From Clostridia bacterium (lineage in GTDB: Bacteria > Bacillota_A > Clostridia > Christensenellales > UBA1750), in assembly GCA_017413675.1 (NCBI GenBank), contig JAFPSR010000080.1, positions 1-30,352 of the forward strand: a DNA stretch of 30,352 nucleotides, read 5' to 3'. The translations under genes were made by a program, and so were the position numbers. Below, one piece after another: positions 7,494 to 16,333 of the stretch (position 1 is its first letter; each line of letters starts with the position of its first letter). The notes under the pieces were generated by a model. That model saw only the letters and a list, made by a program, of their open reading frames with translations. It was not told where the DNA came from and did not search any database.

Positions 7494-9643
7494 CTATTCT
7501 TCGATCCGCCAGACATCCATGGAGCTGGCGCAGTCCCCCTTCAGAGACAGAGGAACCCCAATCTCCATCAGGGCTTCGCCGGTCATGCGGCGCCCGTCCT
7601 CACAGATATAGGTCGCATCCCGAATCAGGCCGCGCATGCGGAAATAGGGCATCATCAGATCCCAGTTGCGCATTCCGTGGGCGAAGGCGAAAAGGGTAAA
7701 AGCCCTGCGGTCACGCCGGACATACTGGAAGATGGCATAAGGGTGTTCCCTTGCGGATGCAATCCGGTAAACATATGCATCCTGGAGATCCTTTCTCAGC
7801 CTCTTATATTCCCGGATGGCTGTGCGCAGAGCATCCAGCTCCCCGGGTTCTGCCGTCAGAATGTTGATCCCAATGCTCATGGAACCGGTCATGCCCCAAT
7901 GAACCCGGAAATCGAGGGGCGTAGGTCTCTGATGGATGTGATGTTTTGCCGGAGCAATGTTGCCGGCACCGCCTGCGGTTTTCGGGATGAAAAGCATGGA
8001 AAACCCTTCGTGAATGACCATGATGTCCACAGGGTCGGCGTTGTCGGAACGGTTGATCCGGTCAGCGAAAGGTACCAGGCCGAAATCACTGCGGCCACCG
8101 CCGGAAGCACAGTTTTCAAGCAGAAGATCCGGATATTTGCGATTCAGATGTTCCCATATGGAGAGCAGGTTCCGTGTATACCGGATCGATAGGCTCCTGC
8201 GGTCCTCCGTTGGGGCATCCGGCCAGCCGTTTTCCGTAACATAGCGGTTCATATCCCATTTCAGGTAATCCAGATGATAATCCTCGATGATCCGGTCCAG
8301 GCTTTCAATGATCCAGCCCGGATATCGTCACGTGCCAGGTTGAGCACCAGCTGGCTGCGCTGCAGGGTATGTGCGCGGTTTGGATCGCCTATGATCCAGT
8401 CCGGATGGCGTCGGAACAGGTCGCTGTCCGGGTTCACCATCTCGGGTTCGACCCAAAGGCCGAACAGAAGCCCTTTTTCATGGCAGCGGTCCGCGATAAC
8501 CCTAAGGCCATGAGGGAAACGTACAGGATCCGCTGTCCAGTCGCCCAGACCGGTACTGGGATCGGTACGGCCAGGCATCCAGCCGTCATCTATGACGAAC
8601 AGCTCCGCGCCTAGCTCAGAGCACCGGTCCGCCATGGCAAGACAGTTTTCTTCGTTCACCGCGAATTCATACGGATACCAGGAATTGTAGATTACGGGAC
8701 GTACGGCATGGGCTTTGTCTGATCTGCTTCCCCGGGGAATCAGGTGGTCAAACTGCCAGTCGTAGAATACCTCGCTCATCCGCTCAAAACCGCCCCTGAC
8801 AAATCCGGCGGTAAAGCGTGGGGTTTGCAGGGCTTCACCGGGCTTCAGGACATACTGCGATGTCAGATCATTGAAGCCGCCGGTTATACAGACACGTTTT
8901 CCGTACTGGCTTTCGACCGTGATGTTGAAATCGCCGCTCCAGTGCAGCACACCGAAGAAAACATCCCCGGCGGTTTCGGTTGTTTTCCCTTCCGGGTCCA
9001 GCGCAAAGAACGGTTCCTGCTGTGCAGCGGAAGGAGTCACACGATTATTCTGCAGTACGGTTCTGGCCTGGGTCAGCATCAGTGTGTTCCGTGTGTATTC
9101 CGACCCCCAGCTGCCGGAAAGATGGGTGAGACGGTAGTCTGTTCCCTGTGGGAGATACCAGGCTGCGCTTTTGGCGGACAGCATCTCCACCGGCTGCTCT
9201 GCCGCATTTCGGATGATCAGCCAGCGGGACAGAAGGGGAAGATCGGCACAGCCAAGGTAATGGGCTTCCACCAGGAACGGATAGACCTCGTCCCGCAGGA
9301 ATATGGTCAAATGATCGCCCTCGATCACATGGCTGTCATAGCGCAGGCGCAGGGAGCGGATGCCGTCGGGATGTACGCAGGAAAGAACGGGATCGGAATA
9401 ATCCCCCGGCTCCATGGTGGAGACTTCAAAGCGTGGATAAACCTGGGAAGTGACATGGACACCGCCGGAGTCCTGCGCACAGAGCAGCTGTTCGGACAGT
9501 GTTTCACAGGTTTCCTCCTGCAAAAGGGACTGTCCCCAGAAAAGGTGCAGAAGGCGCTGATCCGGCGTGATGCCGAAAACATAGGACATTTCCGAAGTCC
9601 GGAGATGAAAGAGGTGCTTTTCGGGATCCCATAAAATACGCAT
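7494..9643 (-). pseudogene. GH36 alpha-galactosidase, interrupted by a frameshift near 8317
   Basis: The gene would code for a cytoplasmic alpha-galactosidase of about 716 residues, normal for GH36, which releases galactose from raffinose-type sugars. The N-terminal part (9643 down to about 8317) contains WVEPEMVNPDSDLF. The C-terminal part (to 7494) contains KWDMNR with the likely nucleophile Asp (about 464 after repair), ENCASGGGRSD, and RSDNADPVD with the probable acid/base Asp (about 534). Between them the frame shifts by one base. The coding strand reads CGGGCTGGATC where the family expects Arg-Asp/Glu-Trp-Ile, so one base, probably an A, appears to be missing at 8315-8320. The ATG has AAGGAG seven bases upstream. 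No convincing promoter was seen in 9644-9829. All motifs survive on either side, so this is a recent mutation or a sequence error rather than an old pseudogene. Confidence 0.85.
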
Positions 9644-9829
9644 GTGAATTCTCCTTGTCCTCTGGATTGGGGCATCCGTGGGAATCATGCCGCATCAGCC
9701 GAAAAACAGACCGGCAGTGATCCCATCCAGATCATATCATATCCGGCTCGGGATGGACAGCCATACCTGCAGACATTTCTCCCGTGAGAAAGAACAAAAA
9801 AGACAGGATGGGAGATTCTTCACCGAAAG

Positions 9830-9858
9830 AAAAACCCTGCCGCGGACAGCGGCAGGGT
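9830..9858 (-). terminator. Intrinsic terminator after rpiB
   Basis: A perfect 10-bp stem (9834-9843 and 9849-9858) with loop GGACA is followed on the minus strand by TTTTTCTTT. It lies just downstream of the rpiB stop codon and ends the MATE-rpiB unit. Confidence 0.85.
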
Positions 9859-9875
9859 GAAATAAGCCGAATGGG

Positions 9876-10319
9876 TCAGCGAACCTGGTCCATATCGTCC
9901 AGCTTGGCGACCCGGCGCCGGAAATCCTCCTCCGTAGAGAACTCGGCTTTCAGGAAGATATCGATCAGTTCCTCTGCAACGGTCGGCCCGATAATCTGGG
10001 CACCGAGCGCGATGATCTGGACATTGTCGTGCTCCACACACTGGTGGGCGGTATACAGGTCATGACAGACGCTGGCGCGGATCCCCCGGACTTTGTTGCA
10101 TGCGATGGCTGCACCGACGCCGGTGCCGCAGAACATAATGCCACGTTCGGCTTCACCGGTCAGCACGGCATGGCATACCATTTTGGCAATATCGGGGAAG
10201 TCGACGGGATTGGGGTCGAACGAACCGAAATCCGTCACCTGATGTTTCTGATTCAGAACAGGGAGCAGTGCCTGTTTGAGGGGAAAACCGGCATGGTCGG
10301 AACCGACAGCGAGACGCAT
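9876..10319 (-). CDS. rpiB: Ribose-5-phosphate isomerase B / galactose-6-phosphate isomerase family
   Basis: This 147-residue protein belongs to the RpiB/LacAB isomerase family, which interconverts aldose and ketose phosphates such as ribose-5-P and ribulose-5-P. The family motifs are clear: GSDHAGFPLK at the N-terminus, GIMFCGTGVGAAIACNKVRGIRAS in the middle with the active-site Cys, and the block following it that reads HDLYTAHQCVEHDNVQI. The length is normal. The ATG at 10317-10319 is preceded by AAAGGAAG. It follows the MATE gene by 33 bases on the same strand and precedes a terminator, so it is the last gene of that unit. A role in allose or another rare sugar phosphate pathway is possible, since the family is broad and a PfkB kinase lies within 3 kb. 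Confidence 0.9.
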   Translation of the reverse strand: MRLAVGSDHAGFPLKQALLPVLNQKHQVTDFGSFDPNPVDFPDIAKMVCHAVLTGEAERGIMFCGTGVGAAIACNKVRGIRASVCHDLYTAHQCVEHDNVQIIALGAQIIGPTVAEELIDIFLKAEFSTEEDFRRRVAKLDDMDQVR

Positions 10320-10352
10320 GAAAACACTTCCTTTCCAGACAGCGGGAGGGGA

Positions 10353-11681
10353 TCAGATGACCTTATGCTGATGCCATCTGTTCCCGAGAAAACGGGTTAC
10401 GAAGATAATGCCGCGTACAATCCACTCCAGGCACATGGCCAGCCACACACCGATCACGCCCATGTGGAGCCAGAGGCTGAGAATATAGCTTAAGGATACG
10501 CGGACAAGCCACATGGTGAGGATGGATACGGTCATGGTAAACCGGACGTCCCCCGCTGCGCGCAGCGCATTGGGCAGGCAGAAGGACGGCACGTGGAAGA
10601 GGGCTGAGAAAATGGCATACATGTGGATCATGACCAGAGCCAGGGCATTGGTTTCGTCCGTCATGGCATACCAGGACAGGATCTGGGTATCCAGAATATA
10701 GGATAATGCTGCCGTCAGGGTGATGCCGGCATAGGCTATGGCAGCCAGCTTCAGGGTATACCGTCTGGCTTCCTTGACATCCTCTGCGCCCATGCAGCGG
10801 CCGACAACGGTAATCATGGCAAGGCCGAGGGATCCGGAAGGAACATACACGAAGTTGGAAACATTATTGGCAATGGCATAAGCGGCGATGGATGCGGTTC
10901 CAAAGGAGGATACCAGGCTGGTAACCAGGACCTTTCCGACCTGGAACAACCCGTTTTCCACACCGCTCGGAATCCCGATCCCGAGGATCCGCTTGATAAT
11001 GCTCCAATCGATGGAGAAACGGAAAATCCCCCGGATGTGGATCGGATTCCCCGTACTGAGCAGGAACAGGGAAATTGTCAGCGCGCCGGATAAACGGGCC
11101 AGCAGGGTGGCGAAACCGGCGCCCAGGACATCCAGGCGCAGCACAATAATCAGCAGGTAACCTACGGCCAGGTTCACGATATTCATGACCAGAGAGACCA
11201 GAAGGGAAACCTTGGTATTGCCCATAGCCCGGAAGACGGCTGCCCCCGCGTTGTAAATCCCAAGGAATGGATAGGAAATGGCCGACAGGGTAAAGAAAAT
11301 CTGTGCAGCCCGGAAGACATCTTCGTCAAGTGTGCCGAATATCCAACGGATGAGCTGGTCCCGCAGGAGCAGGGTGACCAGCATAATAAACAGGGACACG
11401 GAAAACACACTGTAATACAGCTGCCGCGCAGACAGGCGGGCGGATTCCAGGTCGTTCTTCCCCAGATACTGGGAACAGACAACGGCACCGCCGGTGGCCA
11501 GGGCCGAGAACACCTGGATCAGGAGCGTATTGATCGATTCCACCAGGGAAATACCGGAAACCGCTGCTTCCCCTGCCCGGGAAACAAGCAGGGTGGCAAC
11601 GATGCCGATGGAAACCGCCATGAACTGCTCAAAAATCAGCGGGATGATCAGGCGGGTCAGGTCTTTTCTGGAAAATAGCAC
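10353..11681 (-). CDS. MATE family efflux transporter
   Basis: This 442-residue membrane protein has the twelve-helix layout of MATE (multidrug and toxin extrusion) transporters, with two similar halves. The first half contains GGAVVCSQYLGKND and the second GLAMITVVGRCMGAED, the repeated family motif that follows helices 2 and 8. It probably exports organic cations or other small molecules in exchange for H+ or Na+; its real substrate is unknown. I accept the GTG start at 11679-11681 because GGAG lies seven bases upstream and the N-terminus then matches the family. It is the first gene of a two-gene unit with rpiB and is divergent from the hydroxyacid dehydrogenase gene. Confidence 0.9.
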   Translation of the reverse strand: MLFSRKDLTRLIIPLIFEQFMAVSIGIVATLLVSRAGEAAVSGISLVESINTLLIQVFSALATGGAVVCSQYLGKNDLESARLSARQLYYSVFSVSLFIMLVTLLLRDQLIRWIFGTLDEDVFRAAQIFFTLSAISYPFLGIYNAGAAVFRAMGNTKVSLLVSLVMNIVNLAVGYLLIIVLRLDVLGAGFATLLARLSGALTISLFLLSTGNPIHIRGIFRFSIDWSIIKRILGIGIPSGVENGLFQVGKVLVTSLVSSFGTASIAAYAIANNVSNFVYVPSGSLGLAMITVVGRCMGAEDVKEARRYTLKLAAIAYAGITLTAALSYILDTQILSWYAMTDETNALALVMIHMYAIFSALFHVPSFCLPNALRAAGDVRFTMTVSILTMWLVRVSLSYILSLWLHMGVIGVWLAMCLEWIVRGIIFVTRFLGNRWHQHKVI

Positions 11682-11716
11682 GGAGAGTCTCCATTTCTAT
11701 GCAATCAATGCAAAAT

Positions 11717-11728
11717 GTAGTAAACTAC
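11717..11728. repeat. Short inverted repeat in a divergent intergenic region
   Basis: GTAGT-AA-ACTAC forms a compact dyad between the divergent MATE and hydroxyacid dehydrogenase genes. It could be an operator, but a 5-bp half-site can arise by chance. I could not identify confident promoters in 11682-11814. Confidence 0.25.
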
Positions 11729-11814
11729 GTGTATCATTATGCGTCAGCAGAGCCGGCTTTGCAAGGCTGGATGCCATGCTGACCAAAACCTTAATGAGGA
11801 AGAAGGAAACAGAT

Positions 11815-12813
11815 ATGTTGAAAGCAGCCATCTTTTCCAGCCAGCCGGACAGGGTGGACCGTGTGTATGGGCAGGGGGGCAGAGAAAGAATTGCCTCCAT
11901 AACGGATCTGTATCCGGAAACAATTACACAGGAGAACCTTCCCCTGCACCTGGAGAGACTACGTGACCTCGATGTAATCTTTTCCACATGGGGAATGTTT
12001 GTCCCCAGTGAGGAACAGTTTGCAGTGATGAAAAAACTCAAGGCTGTATTCTATGGGGCCGGATCCGTACAGGCATTTGCCCGTCCGTTCCTGCAGCGGG
12101 GCATCCATGTCTACAGTGCCTGGCAGGCGAACGGGGTGCCGGTCATGGAGTTTACGGTCTCCCAGATCCTCCTGGCGACGAAAGGATACTTTGCTTCCGT
12201 ACGTGCCGGGCACAGCGCGGAATCCTTCCGGGCTTTTTCCCATGACCCGTACCGGGGAAATTACGGGGCTACGGTTGCTGTCCTCGGCGCCGGTGTGATC
12301 GGGAAGGGTGTCCTGAAAATGCTCCGGGCTTACCGTCTGAAACTTCTGCTGGTGGATCCGTTTGTCAGTGCCGGAGACGCTGCGGAACTCGGCGCGGAAA
12401 AAGTAACAATGGAGGAAGCATTTGCCCGGGCGGATGTTGTGACCAACCATATCGCCAACCTGCCGGCGACCGTAGGCATGCTGAAAGGTGAATATTTTGC
12501 TTCCATGAAACCGTATGCCACCTTTATCAATACAGGCCGCGGGGCGACAGTACGGGAGAACGAGATGATCGAGGTGATGGCCAACCGTCCCGACCTGACC
12601 TTCCTTCTGGATGTGACCTGACCGGAACCGCCCGAAGAGGGAAGTCCGCTGTACACGCTCCCCAACGTTTACCTTTCCAAACACATCGCCGGATCCATCG
12701 GGGATGAAGTGGTTCGGATGGCGGAATATATGATTGAAGAATTCCTCCGGTTCGAAAAAGGGGAACGGGCCCTGTACGAAGTCAGCGAAAAAATGCTGGA
12801 AACCATGGCATAA
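11815..12813 (+). pseudogene. D-isomer-specific 2-hydroxyacid dehydrogenase with an in-frame TGA at 12619
   Basis: The reading frame codes for a 332-residue NAD-dependent 2-hydroxyacid dehydrogenase but carries TGA at codon 269 (12619-12621). Before it are the Rossmann motif VLGAGVIG and the catalytic Arg242 in NTGRGA. After it, in the same frame, are Glu271 in PEPPEEG and His290 in SKHIAGS, followed by a normal C-terminus and TAA at 12811-12813. The Arg-Glu-His spacing fits the family. A truncated product would lack the catalytic Glu and His and should be inactive. A TGG-to-TGA change is the simplest cause, since relatives commonly have an aromatic residue or His at this position. The ATG has AGGAAGAAGGA upstream. 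The intact enzyme would reduce a 2-keto acid or oxidise a 2-hydroxy acid; the substrate is unknown. Confidence 0.85.
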
Positions 12814-12838
12814 CCGCAGCAGCTCCCAATGAAAAAAT

Positions 12839-12880
12839 ATCCCGGCGGGTTCCCGATATGGAACCTGCCGGGATGTCCTT
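12839..12880. terminator. Bidirectional intrinsic terminator
   Basis: A 15-bp stem with one G-U pair (12839-12853 and 12860-12874, loop CGATAT) lies between the convergent dehydrogenase and sugar kinase genes. On the minus strand it is followed by TTTTTT, a strong end for the kinase transcript. On the plus strand the following tract (GTCCTTTT) is weaker. Confidence 0.8.
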
Positions 12881-12888
12881 TTGCGGGA

Positions 12889-13842
12889 TCATTGATCCAC
12901 AGAAAGAGGAAAGCCTTTCTGAATCAGCCATTTTCTGATATCCAAAGCACTTTGCATTCCCTCTGTAGCCCCGGTATGAGAAACGCATAAAGCACCGGAT
13001 GCATTGCCCAGAAGGACACTGTCTTCCAGGGAGTAATGATTGGCCAGCCCGTAGAGGAAACCGGCGCAGAAACAATCTCCGGCTCCCGTGGTATCAACGG
13101 GGTTCACGGGGATGGACGGGGTCAGGAACCGCGTTTTCACATCCGCGTACAGACAGCCGCGGCTTCCCAGTTTGATCAGGACATGGGCAGCCCCCTTTCC
13201 GAGGAAGAAGTCCGCCATATCGTTTTCGTCCGTTTTGCCGCTGACTGCCTGTGCTTCCAGATCGGAAGGCATGAAATAATCACAGAACGGAAGGCAGGGC
13301 AGTACTTTCTCCTGCCAGGAGCCCGTACTGTCAAACGCCAGGTCCAGTGCAGTCGTGATGCCGGCCGCCTGAAGATGCTGCAGGGCCTGCCGGCAGCCTT
13401 CCCCATAGAAGGATGCAAGGAGCGGGACACCGGAAATCAGCGCAATGGAAAAATCGGAAAATGCGTCAAAGGGGATGTCCTCTACATTGAAAACGGCATT
13501 GGTTCCCTGATCGTTCAGGAAAGAACGTTCAGCGTCTTCATGCAGAAGGACTACGGTTGAACCGGTGCCGGCCTCCCGGGTGGTTTTGACAAAACGGAGA
13601 TCCACATGGCTTTCCTGCGCTTTTCTGCGCACTACATCGGCAAAATCGTCTTCGCCGAGCAATGTGCACAAAGAAACATCGGCACCGAGTTTGCCCAGGG
13701 CTTTTGCGGCATTATTGGCACAGCCCCCTGTTGTCATGGTGATGGAGGGGACGCGGATGAGTTCCCCCTTATGCGGCATTCGGGAAAACCCGCTGACAAC
13801 CAGGTCAACGCAGGCCTGTCCGATCGAAAGGATCTTTTGCAT
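12889..13842 (-). CDS. PfkB family carbohydrate kinase
   Basis: This 317-residue protein is a ribokinase/PfkB-family sugar kinase. The N-terminal sugar-binding signature appears as TTGGCANNAAKALGKLG, and the ATP-site signature with the catalytic Asp appears as DTTGAGDCFCAGFL near residue 255. It phosphorylates a sugar or nucleoside at a terminal hydroxyl; ribose, fructose, keto-deoxygluconate and others are all possible in this family. The ATG at 13840-13842 has GGAGG five bases upstream. It stands alone, convergent with the damaged hydroxyacid dehydrogenase and divergent from helD. A link to the nearby rpiB in pentose or rare-sugar use is an inference from proximity only. Confidence 0.88.
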   Translation of the reverse strand: MQKILSIGQACVDLVVSGFSRMPHKGELIRVPSITMTTGGCANNAAKALGKLGADVSLCTLLGEDDFADVVRRKAQESHVDLRFVKTTREAGTGSTVVLLHEDAERSFLNDQGTNAVFNVEDIPFDAFSDFSIALISGVPLLASFYGEGCRQALQHLQAAGITTALDLAFDSTGSWQEKVLPCLPFCDYFMPSDLEAQAVSGKTDENDMADFFLGKGAAHVLIKLGSRGCLYADVKTRFLTPSIPVNPVDTTGAGDCFCAGFLYGLANHYSLEDSVLLGNASGALCVSHTGATEGMQSALDIRKWLIQKGFPLSVDQ

Positions 13843-13912
13843 AGATGCCTCCGGCTTTTTTCTTTATAGTAGCACGGTTTTTTCTGTTTGTACCCGGCGA
13901 GGAGGATTTCTC

Positions 13913-13941
13913 TTGTAGATATGTGTAAATCCTGTTATACT
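13913..13941 (+). promoter_or_regulatory. Promoter for helD
   Basis: TTGTAG (13913-13918), a 17-base spacer and an extended -10 TG-T-TATACT (TATACT at 13936-13941) lie 35 bases before the helD start codon. This is a good housekeeping-type promoter by sequence. Confidence 0.65.
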
Positions 13942-13976
13942 GAGCACCCTGCAGTTAAGGAAGGGAGGAATGTCGG

Positions 13977-16229
13977 ATGCTGTCTGCGGATGAGAGAAAA
14001 CTGGAAGAAAAATACCTTCAGGATACGATCGGTGTCATCGAAGAGGAATACTTAAGAGCAGCGGAACAGAGTCAGTCCACGGAGAAGGAAGTGGAAGTGC
14101 TGCGGATCCAGGCGGCCGGAGATTTCAATAATGATCTGTTTGTACAGGAGGAGATTCTGGACAACCTGCACCAGACCATCCGTGACATGACATTGGCTAA
14201 GCCCTCCCCCTATTTTGCGCGGGTTGATTTTGAGGACGACCGTCACGAGATGGACGGAAGTTTCTATATCGGGAAACACGGGGTGATCCGGTCCGGAGAC
14301 CTGAAAATCTGGGTTGTGGACTGGCGGGCACCGATTGCCAACCTGTATTATTCCGGACAGATCGGTGAAACACATTATGAAACGCCCATGGGGCGTGTGG
14401 ACGGCCGGCTGGTCCGCAAACGTCTGTTTACAATCACAGACGGAAGAATCGAGACCATGGTAGACGCGGACCTTGTATCGCAGGATGAACTGCTGAACCG
14501 GACTTTGTCGCAGGTATCCACCGAGAAACTGCACGAAGTGGTAACGACCATTCAGGCGGAACAGAATGATGTCATCCGGGAGCTGCTGGATCGGTCCATG
14601 CTCGTGCAGGGCGTTGCGGGCAGCGGGAAAACAACCATTGCTCTTCACCGGATCGCATTCCTTCTCTATGCCTACCGGGATGTGCTGCGCCCGCGGTCCA
14701 TGATGATTCTGGCCCCGAATCCGCTGTTTCTGGATTATATTGCGGATGTACTCCCGGAGTTAGGGGTGGATCAGGTACAGCAGACAACTTTTTCCATGCT
14801 GTGCCGTCGCCTCCTGGGCAAACATATGCCGCCTTTCTCCGAAAAGACGGAATCCGTGCCGCAGGCAGCCCGATGGATGGGCCGCAGCAAAGTGCTGACT
14901 TATCTGGATTCCTATATTCAAAAACTGGAAGAGGGAATGCTGCCCGGCGGGGACCTGTACTTCGGCCCCGTCTGCCTCCTGTCCCGGGAGGAACTGCGGA
15001 AAATCTGGCTCGTTGACCTGAAACCGCTCCCGTTCCAGAACCGGATATCCGAACTCTGGAAAACCTACCGCAAAAAACTGGCGGAAGCGCAAAAAGAGAT
15101 ATTGGGTTTTTTTGAGAAAGAAACAAAAAAGAGGGAGGAAATCCTGCTTCGGACGCTTCCGGACGGGGAAGAACGCAGACGGCGTTTTCAGCTTCTGTAT
15201 GCAAGCCGGGAGGAGAGGACCGGGCAGGTGCGCAGGGAAGCCGAAAAAACCGGGAAAGGATTCCGGGACCTGTTTCCCAAACTGGACCTTTTGGAGAGAT
15301 ACCGGGAATTCCTGTCTTCCGAACCGGAAAACCTGCCGGAAGAGGAAAGGCAGGCATGGGAAGGTGCATCGGAGAATGCACGGAACAGGATTGACGCAAG
15401 GAAAATCTGTGAGGAAGATCTTCCCCTGCTGGTGTATTTATGCAAAAGCATGTTCGGAACGGCGGAACGTCTGGCCGCTCGCCATATTGTGGTGGATGAA
15501 GCCCAGGACCTTTCCCCGGTGACATATGCCCTGCTCAGACGTCTGCTGCCTGCTGCCACCTGGACGATTGTCGGAGATATGGGACAGAGCATCCGTGCAG
15601 GACACGGATTGGAAAACTGGCAGGAAGCCCTTTCTGAGATCGGGGAGCGTACGGTGCAGAAGGAACTGCGCATTTCCTACCGCAACACGGTGGAAATCAT
15701 GACACTGGCAAACCATGTTCAGGCCCGGCGGCCGTATCCGGGGCAGACCTATGCGGAACCGGTACTGCGGCACGGGCCGAAGCCCGATCTGACTTATGTG
15801 CGGGATGAAAAGCAACAAACTGCACAGTTATGCCGTTTAATAGATAAGTATATTTCCGAAGGTTTTCGTTCGATCGCAATGATTGTACGGACGGATACGG
15901 AAGCCAGGACCCTGATCCGGAGGCTGCCGGGGAAATACGGGGCAAGATATCTGCAGGCATCCCGCAGGGAATCCCTGCAGGGAGTTACGGTATTTACGGC
16001 GGAATCCGTTAAAGGCCTGGAATTTGACTGCGTGATTCTTCCGGATGTGTCGGAGACATCTTTCCGGGATGTGGATATGGAAATGCGCCTGCTGTACGTG
16101 ATCCTGACAAGGGCGCTGCACCGGCTGAGCCTGCTCTGCAGCGGGAAACTGTCCCCGCTTCTCAGCGGAGGGCCGATGGAGTCCTGTCCGGAAATCATGC
16201 CGGAGGAGGAGAACCGCGGGGAATACTGA
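13977..16229 (+). CDS. helD: HelD-like UvrD/Rep-family helicase (RNA polymerase recycling factor)
   Basis: This 750-residue protein matches HelD of Bacillota. It binds stalled RNA polymerase and uses ATP to release it from DNA. A coiled N-terminal arm (about residues 1-60) is followed by the HelD-typical WVVDWRAPIANLYYSG. The Walker A motif is VAGSGKTT, at about 213-220. The middle insertion is rich in Lys and Glu. The Walker B motif DEAQD is at 507-511. Later helicase motifs are VGDMGQSI, RISYRNT, VTVFTAESVKGLEFD and LYVILTRALHRL. The length is usual for the family. The ATG at 13977 has AAGGGAGG eight bases before it; the ATG eight bases earlier is out of frame. Some HelD proteins protect against rifamycins, but nothing here tests that. 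A DNA helicase IV role is the alternative. Confidence 0.88.
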   Translation: MLSADERKLEEKYLQDTIGVIEEEYLRAAEQSQSTEKEVEVLRIQAAGDFNNDLFVQEEILDNLHQTIRDMTLAKPSPYFARVDFEDDRHEMDGSFYIGKHGVIRSGDLKIWVVDWRAPIANLYYSGQIGETHYETPMGRVDGRLVRKRLFTITDGRIETMVDADLVSQDELLNRTLSQVSTEKLHEVVTTIQAEQNDVIRELLDRSMLVQGVAGSGKTTIALHRIAFLLYAYRDVLRPRSMMILAPNPLFLDYIADVLPELGVDQVQQTTFSMLCRRLLGKHMPPFSEKTESVPQAARWMGRSKVLTYLDSYIQKLEEGMLPGGDLYFGPVCLLSREELRKIWLVDLKPLPFQNRISELWKTYRKKLAEAQKEILGFFEKETKKREEILLRTLPDGEERRRRFQLLYASREERTGQVRREAEKTGKGFRDLFPKLDLLERYREFLSSEPENLPEEERQAWEGASENARNRIDARKICEEDLPLLVYLCKSMFGTAERLAARHIVVDEAQDLSPVTYALLRRLLPAATWTIVGDMGQSIRAGHGLENWQEALSEIGERTVQKELRISYRNTVEIMTLANHVQARRPYPGQTYAEPVLRHGPKPDLTYVRDEKQQTAQLCRLIDKYISEGFRSIAMIVRTDTEARTLIRRLPGKYGARYLQASRRESLQGVTVFTAESVKGLEFDCVILPDVSETSFRDVDMEMRLLYVILTRALHRLSLLCSGKLSPLLSGGPMESCPEIMPEEENRGEY

Positions 16230-16258
16230 TTGGAAGCAATTCCCTTCTGTGTTACAAT
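16230..16258 (+). promoter_or_regulatory. Promoter for the DUF5711-CvpA-phosphotransferase operon
   Basis: TTGGAA (16230-16235), 17 bases and TACAAT (16253-16258) form a good promoter that begins at the base right after the helD stop codon, so the downstream operon can be expressed independently. Confidence 0.65.
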
Positions 16259-16333
16259 ACAGGTAGGCAGTTCCCTCGGAAGGCCGGGTGAACGGAAAAA
16301 GATACCGCATGGTACGCGGGAAGGAGAATGTCT

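Noticed and set aside
12619..12621. TGA read as Trp or selenocysteine.
   Set aside because: TGA ends normal genes here (for example the flavin oxidoreductase and purC), TGG codes Trp throughout, and I saw no selenocysteine-insertion-type hairpin right after it.
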